Part shown: positions 1 to 5,521 of the stretch, piece after piece
Position numbering within the stretch: the stretch's first letter is position 1
Layout: every line of letters begins with the position of its first letter
Assembly: GCA_947175805.1 (NCBI GenBank)
Contig: CAMWOF010000150.1
Coordinates: 1 to 6,066, forward strand
Direction: 5' to 3'
Source of the DNA: an uncultured Clostridiaceae bacterium
GTDB lineage: Bacteria; Bacillota; Clostridia; Lachnospirales; Lachnospiraceae
Length of the DNA stretch: 6,066 nucleotides
Position numbers and translations under genes: made by a program
Notes under the pieces: generated by a model
Seen by the model: only the letters and a program-made list of their open reading frames with translations
Database searches by the model: none
What the model was told of the DNA's origin: nothing

Positions 1-55
1 GTAGAGCAGAGGACTGAAAATCCTCGTGTCACTGGTTCGATTCCGGTTCTGGGCA
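1..55 (+). tRNA. tRNA-Phe (GAA), 5' end cut by window edge
   Basis: The anticodon arm is complete: a 5-bp stem (9-13 with 21-25) and the 7-base loop CTGAAAA, which puts anticodon GAA at 16-18. A 5-base variable region (26-30) and a T arm (31-35 with 43-47, loop TTCGATT) follow. The 3' acceptor strand is TCTGGGC at 48-54, with discriminator A at 55. The acceptor 5' strand and most of the D arm lie before the window. The next bases are CGA, so the CCA end is not encoded and would be added by tRNA nucleotidyltransferase. The identity rests on the anticodon and the typical bacterial tRNA-Phe body. Confidence 0.95.
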
Positions 56-60
56 CGAAG

Positions 61-99
61 CCTTATAAGTATTGCGTTGCAATATTTATAAGGTTTTTT
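61..99 (+). terminator. Intrinsic terminator after tRNA-Phe
   Basis: A 15-bp stem pairs 61-75 (CCTTATAAGTATTGC) with 79-93 (GCAATATTTATAAGG), with one G-T wobble and a 3-base GTT loop. Six T residues follow directly at 94-99. It begins six bases after the tRNA discriminator, so it ends the tRNA transcript. On the minus strand the same hairpin is not followed by a T run, so it is not a good terminator for the convergent response-regulator operon. Confidence 0.9.
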
Positions 100-184
100 C
101 ATGTCTAAAGAAAAATATTCCAAGTAAATGAATATGTTCAAAAAAGGATATTATTCAAATTTAAAAGATAGATTCATGTTGATG

Positions 185-802
185 TCAATGCTGATAATAA
201 AATACTGCGAGCGGTGTGCTGTCACGAAGGTCTAACTTTTCGAGAATTGTACTGAGATAATTGCGGACAGTACCTTCGCTTAGGTATAAAGCGGCGGCGA
301 TTTCTTTGTTGCTGAGTCCGTCCGCTACCAGCTTTATAATTTCATATTCTTTTTCTGAAATGTCATGACTGGCGTAATCAAAGACTTCTTTGGATTTCAT
401 AAGCTCGGGAATTTTCGAGATAATTTCATCCCCGTATACATTCTGACCGGCGTAAACTGCCTTTAGCGCAGGTATGATATTTTCAAAGTTCTGTTTTACA
501 ATATATCCTTTTGCACCTAATTCTAAAGCCTTTACAATGTAGGCATCATCCAGGAAGGTAGTTAGAAATAAAACCTTTGCTTCAGGATATTCTTTTAGTA
601 ATCCTTCTAATGCGTCAGTTCCGTTTGTTTCCTGCATGCGGATATCCATGAGCAGCACATCTGGCATATACTCTTTATAAAGTGACAGTGCATGAGAGCC
701 GTCATTTCCGATGGCAACGACTTCGATGGAGCCATCAACTTCTAATATCGTTTTTAATGACATGCAGACCAGCTGGTCATCATCAATCAATACAATTCGC
801 AT
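185..802 (-). CDS. NarL/LuxR-family response regulator
   Basis: This is a cytoplasmic DNA-binding response regulator of 205 residues, the usual length for the NarL/FixJ family. The receiver domain spans about 1-120. It has the acidic cluster D7-D8-D9, phosphoacceptor D53 in LLMDIRM, conserved T81 and K103 (GYIVK). The LuxR-type helix-turn-helix spans about 146-202 and carries the hallmark run GLSNKEIA followed by LSEGTVRNYLS. Start ATG is at 802-800, with AAGGAG (816-811) eight bases upstream. The gene begins 15 bases after the kinase stop, and its ribosome binding site fills that gap, so the two are co-transcribed. It presumably takes phosphate from the kinase and acts on the divergent exporter promoter. 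By composition of the locus it resembles B. subtilis LnrK (YfiK) or YvfU; the exact orthologue is uncertain. I see no clear intrinsic terminator in 100-184. Confidence 0.93.
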   Translation of the reverse strand: MRIVLIDDDQLVCMSLKTILEVDGSIEVVAIGNDGSHALSLYKEYMPDVLLMDIRMQETNGTDALEGLLKEYPEAKVLFLTTFLDDAYIVKALELGAKGYIVKQNFENIIPALKAVYAGQNVYGDEIISKIPELMKSKEVFDYASHDISEKEYEIIKLVADGLSNKEIAAALYLSEGTVRNYLSTILEKLDLRDSTPLAVFYYQH

Positions 803-817
803 AATAAGATCTCCTTT

Positions 818-1885
818 TTACTTTGGTATGGATACAAAAATGCGGAATCCATGTTCGCAGGAAAAATGGATAATTCCGTGAAGTGCATGAACACGGTCTT
901 CCATGTTGGCTAATCCCATGCCTCTTTGAGCCGATTCAGGCAAATTCTCTGACAGTGTACCATTATCCTCAATCAGAAGCTGATAAAAACCGGGATGCTC
1001 CTTCGTTGTGACAGAGACTTCTGTAGCATTGCTATGACGCATAATATTGTTCAGTGCCTCTCTGATAATACCTAAGAAGCAGTATTTCACATCCTTCGGT
1101 ATATGCTTTGTCATGTCATAGTCAAGATGCAGGTCACAAAAGGTAAAATGTCCGACAAGTTCTTTTAAGGCATCTTCTAAATCCACAGATTCATCATGTA
1201 GGTCATGGACGCTGTTTCTTATATTGTTCATAGCTTCATTCAGTGTGTCCTTTAAGGCCTCTAAATGAGGTTTTACAGTTTCTTCTGTGCATATCGCCAT
1301 AAGTGCGCCAACCTGTAAAATAGAACGAGATAGCATATGTCCTACATTGTCGTGAATTTCTCTTGCAATGCGGTTTCGCTCCTGCAGGGTGGCAATGTAT
1401 ATATGTTCGTTTTGATTGTCAAGGAGCTGTTTGTTTTGATGCTTTAACAATATTTCCTTTTCCACACTGTCATCCCTCAGAGCCTTGATTGTCTGCTGCA
1501 GGCTGTGCTTCATTCTGTTTTGATAGGCAAGATACAGACTCAAGCAAAGTGGAAGAAGAAGCCACTTGTCATGCTGGTAATCCCGGTAAACAAAAAGAAG
1601 TATGGGTATGCTATAAAGAAACGGAAGCAGATATTGCCTACGGTAAATAAAGATATAATAAAACAGTGGCAGGAATACAGATAGCTCTGGATAAAAAAAG
1701 CATAAAATTAAATTTGCAATGCCAATCAAGTTCTGCCATTTGGACTCAGAAATTGAGATTTCAAAGCAGTAAAGGGAAAATATGACTGCCACAAACATAA
1801 TATGAAGTGCATTCCACTGACCTTTCGGAAAGAGAATTGTGCACAATATAAATAAAATAATTGAGTCTGTAGACGTTGATAGCAT
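818..1885 (-). CDS. Membrane sensor histidine kinase, HisKA_3 type
   Basis: This 355-residue sensor kinase is the partner of the response regulator. Residues 1 to about 122 are very hydrophobic and hold roughly five or six membrane segments (around 8-20, 26-42, 51-63, 66-80, 86-100 and 107-121). There is no sizeable extracellular domain, so the signal is probably sensed in or at the membrane. A charged, likely coiled-coil linker (125-165) leads to the HisKA_3 H-box QERNRIAREIHDNVGH with phospho-accepting H178. The HATPase_c domain follows, with N-box EALNN (N280), DNG at 307-309 and the G-rich lid motif RGMGLANM at 321-328. Start ATG is at 1885-1883, with AGGAG (1895-1891) five bases upstream. 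It is divergent from the ABC exporter genes and in the same operon as the regulator. All key catalytic residues are present. The ligand is unknown; LnrJ-, DesK- and YvfT-type kinases share this architecture. Confidence 0.93.
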   Translation of the reverse strand: MLSTSTDSIILFILCTILFPKGQWNALHIMFVAVIFSLYCFEISISESKWQNLIGIANLILCFFYPELSVFLPLFYYIFIYRRQYLLPFLYSIPILLFVYRDYQHDKWLLLPLCLSLYLAYQNRMKHSLQQTIKALRDDSVEKEILLKHQNKQLLDNQNEHIYIATLQERNRIAREIHDNVGHMLSRSILQVGALMAICTEETVKPHLEALKDTLNEAMNNIRNSVHDLHDESVDLEDALKELVGHFTFCDLHLDYDMTKHIPKDVKYCFLGIIREALNNIMRHSNATEVSVTTKEHPGFYQLLIEDNGTLSENLPESAQRGMGLANMEDRVHALHGIIHFSCEHGFRIFVSIPK

Positions 1886-1922
1886 ATATACTCCTGGCTG
1901 TAATCAATTTGGGTGATAAATA

Positions 1923-1936
1923 ATGACAAATGTCAT
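1923..1936. promoter_or_regulatory. Palindromic operator candidate ATGACA-AA-TGTCAT
   Basis: This is a perfect 6-bp inverted repeat with a 2-base spacer in the divergent region between the kinase and ATPase genes. The symmetry and size suit a dimeric NarL/LuxR-type regulator, which binds such short palindromes. It lies 16 bases upstream of a possible -35 element for the exporter operon, a normal place for an activator. That the neighbouring response regulator binds here is inference. Confidence 0.6.
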
Positions 1937-1951
1937 ATCGTTTAGTTACAT

Positions 1952-1985
1952 TTTACACTACATTTACCATTTTGGGTAGTATAAG
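1952..1985 (+). promoter_or_regulatory. Possible promoter of the ABC exporter operon
   Basis: A -35-like TTTACA (1952-1957) is followed by TAGTAT (1977-1982) at a long 19-base spacing. The overlapping TATAAG (1980-1985) is an alternative -10, with the poor -35 ACTACA (1957-1962) at 17 bases. Neither pair is close to consensus, as expected of a promoter that needs an activator. The palindrome at 1923-1936 sits just upstream. The exact element is uncertain. Confidence 0.35.
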
Positions 1986-2007
1986 ATAGTGTTAAATAAG
2001 CTATGAA
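1978..2007 (-). promoter_or_regulatory. Possible promoter of the kinase-regulator operon
   Basis: On the minus strand, TTCATA (2007-2002) and TATACT (1983-1978) are separated by 18 bases. The -10 matches the consensus at five of six positions and the -35 at four. If used, transcription starts near 1971, giving a leader of about 85 bases before the kinase start. The element overlaps the proposed exporter promoter, and the palindrome would lie downstream of this start, so a bound regulator could limit its own operon. This is a weak call by eye. Confidence 0.3.
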
Positions 2008-2064
2008 AAATGGAAATAAAGAAGAAGCTGAAAGAAAAAGTATGATAATGAAGGAGGAAGCGTG

Positions 2065-2997
2065 ATGGTTGTAAAGATTGAAAATCTCGTAAAGAGATAT
2101 GGGGATCTGGTAGCATTAGACCATTTTAATCTTGCTATTGAAGAAGGGGAGGTATTTGGGCTGCTAGGACCGAATGGAAGCGGCAAGTCCACGACGATTA
2201 ACTGTCTGCTGTCGCTGCTGGAGTTTGACAAAGGAAAAATCGAGGTGTTCGGGCAGGAGATGAAGCCGGACAGCTATGAACTGAAAAAGGATATCGGTGT
2301 CATAATGCAGAATGTGGCAGTGTTTGATGAGCTTACCGTGTATGAAAATATCGACTATTTTTGTGGGCTTTATGTCAAGGATAAGACGGAAAGAAAAAAA
2401 CTTGTTGAGGAGGCAATTAATTTTGTAGAGCTCTCGGAATTTCGGAAATTCTATCCGAAGAAGCTGTCCGGTGGTCTGCTTAGAAGATTAAATATTGCCT
2501 GTGGCATTGCCCATAAGCCAAAGTTAATTATATTAGATGAGCCAACAGTGGCAGTAGATCCTCAGAGCAGAAATAAGATATTAGAGGGTATACAAAACTT
2601 AAATGCAAATGGGGCAACGATTATATATACCTCCCATTATATGGAGGAGGTAGAGCAGATTTGCACCCGCATTGCTATAATGGACAAGGGAAAGAATATA
2701 GCGATAGGTACAAAGGACGAGCTGAAGGCAATGATTGACCTTGGAGAGACAATCAGTCTGGAGGTATTAGAGTTGTCTGAGGAGAGTATGACAGCCATTC
2801 AGGGTTTGCCCCATGTGATTAAGATGACTTATGAAAACCATCTATTAAAGGTGAAGTTTTCAAAAGGAAAGCATAATCTGCTTCGACTGCTGGACCTTAT
2901 GAAGGAACGGGAAATTGGCTTTGGCGGTGTGCATGCAGAGATGCCAACCTTGAATGATGTGTTTTTGGAAATTACAGGGAAAGAATTAAGAGATTAA
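2065..2997 (+). CDS. ABC-2 type exporter ATP-binding protein (LnrL-like)
   Basis: This is the cytoplasmic ATPase that powers the two permeases encoded next to it. From the ATG at 2065 it has 310 residues, normal for drug-export ATPases of the CcmA/DrrA-like group. Walker A is GPNGSGKST at 35-43, the Q-loop glutamine is near 82, and the signature LSGGLLRRL begins at 134. Walker B is LIILDEP at 154-160 with catalytic E159, and the switch histidine is H191 (YTSHYMEE). The signature has L where Q is most common, a change often seen in ABC-2 exporters. A C-terminal region of about 80 residues (230-310) follows, as in multidrug ABC-2 ATPases. ATG 2065 is preferred over GTG 2062 because AAGGAGG (2051-2057) is then seven bases away rather than four. 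The next gene's ribosome binding site overlaps this stop codon. Gene order suggests an LnrL (YfiL) counterpart. Confidence 0.95.
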   Translation: MVVKIENLVKRYGDLVALDHFNLAIEEGEVFGLLGPNGSGKSTTINCLLSLLEFDKGKIEVFGQEMKPDSYELKKDIGVIMQNVAVFDELTVYENIDYFCGLYVKDKTERKKLVEEAINFVELSEFRKFYPKKLSGGLLRRLNIACGIAHKPKLIILDEPTVAVDPQSRNKILEGIQNLNANGATIIYTSHYMEEVEQICTRIAIMDKGKNIAIGTKDELKAMIDLGETISLEVLELSEESMTAIQGLPHVIKMTYENHLLKVKFSKGKHNLLRLLDLMKEREIGFGGVHAEMPTLNDVFLEITGKELRD

Positions 2998-3008
2998 GGA
3001 GGGAGATT

Positions 3009-4142
3009 ATGCAGCATTTCTGGTATCAGATTAAAATGATGTTTCGCAACCCGACTGGTATATTCTGGGCTGTTGTGTTTCCTGTTATCCTTGGTGGCTT
3101 GTTTTATTTTATGTTTGGGAACATAGGTAATGCCGAACAGTTTTCGGAAATACCGGTTGGTATTGTAGAGATACAGGAAGATAACATGTTTGTAGAGATT
3201 TTGATGCAGGTTGAAACCGGGGATGGTATTTCCATGTTTCAAACAAAAACGTATAAAGAAAAAACAGAAGCGGAGAAAGCCTTGGAGGCAGATGAAGTAC
3301 AGGGGGTTATATTGTTAGACGGAGGAGAGATAGAGCTTGTAATAAAGGAGTCTTCTATTCGCACCTCTATTATTCAGACATTTGTTGACCAGTATCTGCA
3401 GAATAAGAAGCTGATTGAGGAAACAGCTATGACACATCCTGAACGTGTGATGGGTTTGGTTGAGAATCTCAATGGTGAAGTGCAGATTCAGATGACAGAT
3501 ATTCCGTTAAAGGGACAGGATAAGGATCCATATGCTCAGTATTTTTATGCGCTGCTTGCCATGGCTTGTCTGATTGCTTCCAGCGTTGGTGTGCAAAACG
3601 GGTTAGCGATTCAGGCAAATTTGTCTCCGGTGGGTGCGAGGAGAAATGTGGCGCCTACAAAAAAAATGAAGCAGGTGTTGGTGGACTTTGCAGCGACGCT
3701 TTGTATTTACTGTGTGTTGATGACAGGGGTGCTTGCTGTTCTGGTATTCGTATACAAACAGGAATTTGGAAGTAATGTGGGACTGATTTTACTTGCAACC
3801 TGGGTAGGAAGCTTCGTGGGTCTTGCCGGTGGAACCATGTTTTCGGTTGTGCTTAAGGGCTCGAAAAGTACAAAAGAAGGAATGTCAGTGGTATTTTTTA
3901 TGGTCAGCTCCTTTTTAGGCGGGCTGCAATGGGGAGATATCACATACATATTGGAAAAGAACTGCCCAATTGTTAACAGGATAAATCCGGCAACATTAAT
4001 GGTAAATGCATTTAAGAGTCTGTCTGTGTTTGGAGATTACAGGAAGTATGCGGTGAATCTGATAACGCTGCTGCTTATTGGAGCAATCTTTCTTGTAATT
4101 AGCATAGTTAAGCTGAGGAGGTGCCGGTATGCAAGTGTTTAA
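3009..4142 (+). CDS. ABC-2 type permease, first subunit (LnrM-like)
   Basis: This 377-residue inner-membrane subunit of the exporter has the ABC2_membrane_3 layout. A short cytoplasmic start (MQHFWYQIKMMFRNP) leads into membrane segment 1 at about 17-36. A large domain of about 140 residues (40-175) lies outside the membrane. Five further hydrophobic segments follow near 178-198, 224-248, 257-281, 292-306 and 349-367. The late region SFLGGLQWGD with INPATLMVNAF is typical of the family's last third. Start ATG 3009 follows AAGGAGGG (2996-3003), which overlaps the ATPase stop. Its last 14 bases overlap the second permease, so translation is coupled. The two permeases share this plan and would form a heterodimer with the ATPase. 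The substrate is unknown. Resemblance to LnrM (YfiM) rests on domain plan and gene order, not alignment. Confidence 0.93.
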   Translation: MQHFWYQIKMMFRNPTGIFWAVVFPVILGGLFYFMFGNIGNAEQFSEIPVGIVEIQEDNMFVEILMQVETGDGISMFQTKTYKEKTEAEKALEADEVQGVILLDGGEIELVIKESSIRTSIIQTFVDQYLQNKKLIEETAMTHPERVMGLVENLNGEVQIQMTDIPLKGQDKDPYAQYFYALLAMACLIASSVGVQNGLAIQANLSPVGARRNVAPTKKMKQVLVDFAATLCIYCVLMTGVLAVLVFVYKQEFGSNVGLILLATWVGSFVGLAGGTMFSVVLKGSKSTKEGMSVVFFMVSSFLGGLQWGDITYILEKNCPIVNRINPATLMVNAFKSLSVFGDYRKYAVNLITLLLIGAIFLVISIVKLRRCRYASV

Positions 4143-5295
4143 ATTATATTTTAGGCTGTTAAAGCACTATAAAGGAATTTTGTTTATATATTTTGTTATT
4201 TTTATAGCGGTTACCTTTATTATCAGCGATAATATGTCGGTGAGTGGAGGAGAAGAAATTTATACAACAAGCCTGAATGTTGCAATCATCGATTATGATA
4301 AAAAGACATTGGGAAATGGATTAAAGGATTACTTCGGCGACAAGCATTACTTGACGGAGATAGAATATGATGAGGATGCAATTTTAGAGGAATTGTATTG
4401 GCGGGAGCTGGCCTATGTGCTGATAATACCGGAGGGCTTTGAGGCTGCAATACTGGCTGGCGAAGAGGAAAAAATCGAACTGCAAAGCATGAAGGTTCCG
4501 GGAACAATGACTGCGGATTACTTTCAGTCAGAATTGGAGTTATATATGTCAAAGCTTGTGGCTTTGTTAAATGCGGGTTATTCTTTGGATGAGGCACAAG
4601 CGGTATTAATGGATTTGAAGGAGGAGAAGGCGACGGTTTCACTGGCCGGCTTTGTCAATGAGAATCAGCATGACAGATGTACAGTTTTCTTTCTCTATGC
4701 ACCATATTTATTTGTTGCACTGGGCATTCAGGGCGTGGGACTGATATTGCTGCATATGAATGGGAAAGAGGTAAAGGCACGTATGGAGTGTAGCTCCATG
4801 CCGATAAAGCAACGGATTGCAGGGCTTACTGCAGGTACTTTGTTTTATGGAGGGATTATGCTGGCAGCGGTTTTGATTATTGCAGGCATACTCTCCAAAG
4901 GAAGTATTTACGGAGATGTGAGATTCCCATATTTTATACTTAATTTGATTTCGATGCTGCTTTTGGGATTGAGTCTTGGATTTTTGGCAGGGACTGTGGC
5001 AAAAAACGGGAATGCCGTCAGCGGCATTGTAAATGTAGCAAGTCTGGCACTTTGTTTTCTCGGTGGCGTATTTGTGCCCCAGGAGGTTTTTAGTGACGGC
5101 ATTACAAAGGTTGCAAGGTTTATCCCAACCTATTGGTATGTGCAGACAAATAATGAAATCGGGGCAATGCAGACAATGAATACAGAACTGCTGCAAAAGA
5201 TTTTATCCCAGACCGGACTGGTGGCATGCTATGCATTGGCTGTTTTTGCCCTGACTGTGGTGCTGATATCCAGCCGGAGGAAGCAGATGCGGTGA
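4129..5295 (+). CDS. ABC-2 type permease, second subunit (LnrN-like)
   Basis: This 388-residue membrane protein is a paralogue of the preceding permease. It has membrane segment 1 at about 17-33, then an external domain (35-180) that begins with SLNVAIIDYDKK, matching EIPVGIVEIQED in the first permease. Five more segments follow near 186-209, 231-254, 267-290, 297-316 and 362-381. LGGVFVPQEVF followed by IPTYWYVQ is the usual ABC2_membrane_3 pattern between segments 5 and 6. Start ATG 4129 lies inside the end of the first permease; GAGGAGG (4115-4121) precedes it by seven bases. It completes an ATPase plus two-permease exporter of the LnrLMN kind. It ends with a basic tail (SSRRKQMR). No intrinsic terminator is visible after the stop, so some read-through into the MFS leader is possible. 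Confidence 0.93.
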   Translation: MQVFKLYFRLLKHYKGILFIYFVIFIAVTFIISDNMSVSGGEEIYTTSLNVAIIDYDKKTLGNGLKDYFGDKHYLTEIEYDEDAILEELYWRELAYVLIIPEGFEAAILAGEEEKIELQSMKVPGTMTADYFQSELELYMSKLVALLNAGYSLDEAQAVLMDLKEEKATVSLAGFVNENQHDRCTVFFLYAPYLFVALGIQGVGLILLHMNGKEVKARMECSSMPIKQRIAGLTAGTLFYGGIMLAAVLIIAGILSKGSIYGDVRFPYFILNLISMLLLGLSLGFLAGTVAKNGNAVSGIVNVASLALCFLGGVFVPQEVFSDGITKVARFIPTYWYVQTNNEIGAMQTMNTELLQKILSQTGLVACYALAVFALTVVLISSRRKQMR

Positions 5296-5326
5296 TTGGA
5301 CAATAGACAATTCGATGATTCTATAA

Positions 5327-5355
5327 TAGACAGATGCTTTTGAATATAGTATGAT
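5327..5355 (+). promoter_or_regulatory. Likely promoter for the leader and MFS gene
   Basis: TAGACA (5327-5332) and TATGAT (5350-5355) are separated by exactly 17 bases, and each matches consensus at five of six positions. Transcription would start near 5362, about 20 bases before the leader ORF's ribosome binding site. Alternatives nearby are a perfect TATAAT at 5322-5327 with TGGACA 19 bases upstream (5297-5302), and TATAAA at 5364-5369 with TTGAAT (5340-5345) at 18 bases. The sequence AATAGACA occurs twice (5302-5309 and 5325-5332). Confidence 0.6.
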
Positions 5356-5391
5356 AGATGTGATATAAAACCAATGAGATGAGGGAATAAT

Positions 5392-5433
5392 ATGATTTTA
5401 TGCATTGCAACAGCTCCATGCAAGGTCTTTTAG
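5392..5433 (+). CDS. Putative 13-residue leader peptide before the MFS gene
   Basis: The ORF encodes MILCIATAPCKVF and ends in TAG. Start ATG 5392 is preceded by GAGG (5381-5384) at a seven-base spacing, a good ribosome binding site for so short a frame. It is the first start after the proposed promoter. Its last codons overlap RNA segments that pair with downstream sequence controlling the MFS start region. This is the arrangement of leader peptides that regulate macrolide, lincosamide and ABC-F resistance genes by ribosome stalling. The peptide resembles no specific leader that I can name with certainty. Expression and stalling are inference. Confidence 0.6.
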   Translation: MILCIATAPCKVF

Positions 5434-5518
5434 AGCAGGACAGCATGGAGTAGATTGACTGCTCTTGGACTTTGCAAGGATGGATTCAAAAAATGATTTG
5501 GATAAGGAGCAAAGTCTA
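5414..5518 (+). promoter_or_regulatory. Putative translational attenuator of the MFS gene
   Basis: Several strong pairings here exclude one another. In one state, CTCCATGC (5414-5421) pairs with GCATGGAG (5443-5450), 8 bp perfect, while TGGACTTTGC (5466-5475) pairs with GCAAAGTCTA (5509-5518), 10 bp with one wobble. The second helix covers the last G of the ribosome binding site, the spacer and the A of the MFS start codon. In the other state, TGCAAGGTC (5419-5427) pairs with GACTTTGCA (5468-5476), 9 bp with one wobble. That helix continues inward to AGAGCAG (5432-5438) with CTGCTCT (5459-5465), 7 bp, and frees 5509-5518. No T run follows any hairpin, so control would act on translation rather than transcription. 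Pairings were found by eye, without energy calculation. Confidence 0.55.
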
Positions 5519-5521
5519 TGA
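5480..5521 (+). other. Possible second small ORF coupled to the MFS start
   Basis: A 13-codon frame, MDSKNDLDKEQSL, runs from ATG 5480 and stops at TGA 5519-5521, overlapping the MFS start codon as ATGA. That overlap is typical of translational coupling. The only ribosome-binding-like bases (AAGG, 5476-5479) touch the ATG, which is too close for efficient initiation. It lies mostly in the loop between the two strands of the start-sequestering helix. It may be chance. Confidence 0.25.

Noticed and set aside
61..99. The tRNA terminator hairpin as a bidirectional terminator for the response-regulator operon.
   Set aside because: On the minus strand the hairpin is followed by CTTCGTGCCC and not by a T run, so intrinsic termination there is unlikely.
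1..184. A tRNA-associated integration site or mobile element boundary.
   Set aside because: There is no repeat of the tRNA 3' end elsewhere in the window, and no integrase gene or other mobility gene is visible.
2062..2064. GTG at 2062 as the ATPase start, one codon earlier.
   Set aside because: It lies only four bases from AAGGAGG, while ATG 2065 is seven bases away and is the stronger start codon.
4286..5196. Long minus-strand open frames opposite the second permease.
   Set aside because: They are antisense to a clear family member, have low-complexity composition rich in P, S, C or H, and show no domain signature. They are shadows of the real gene.
5400..5453. An alternative 17-codon leader ORF from ATG 5400 to TAG 5451.
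   Set aside because: The nearest ribosome binding site (GAGG, 5381-5384) is about 15 bases away, too far. The ATG at 5392 has ideal spacing to the same site.
5432..5475. A transcription attenuator (intrinsic terminator) in the MFS leader.
   Set aside because: None of the leader hairpins is followed by a run of T residues, so translational control fits better.
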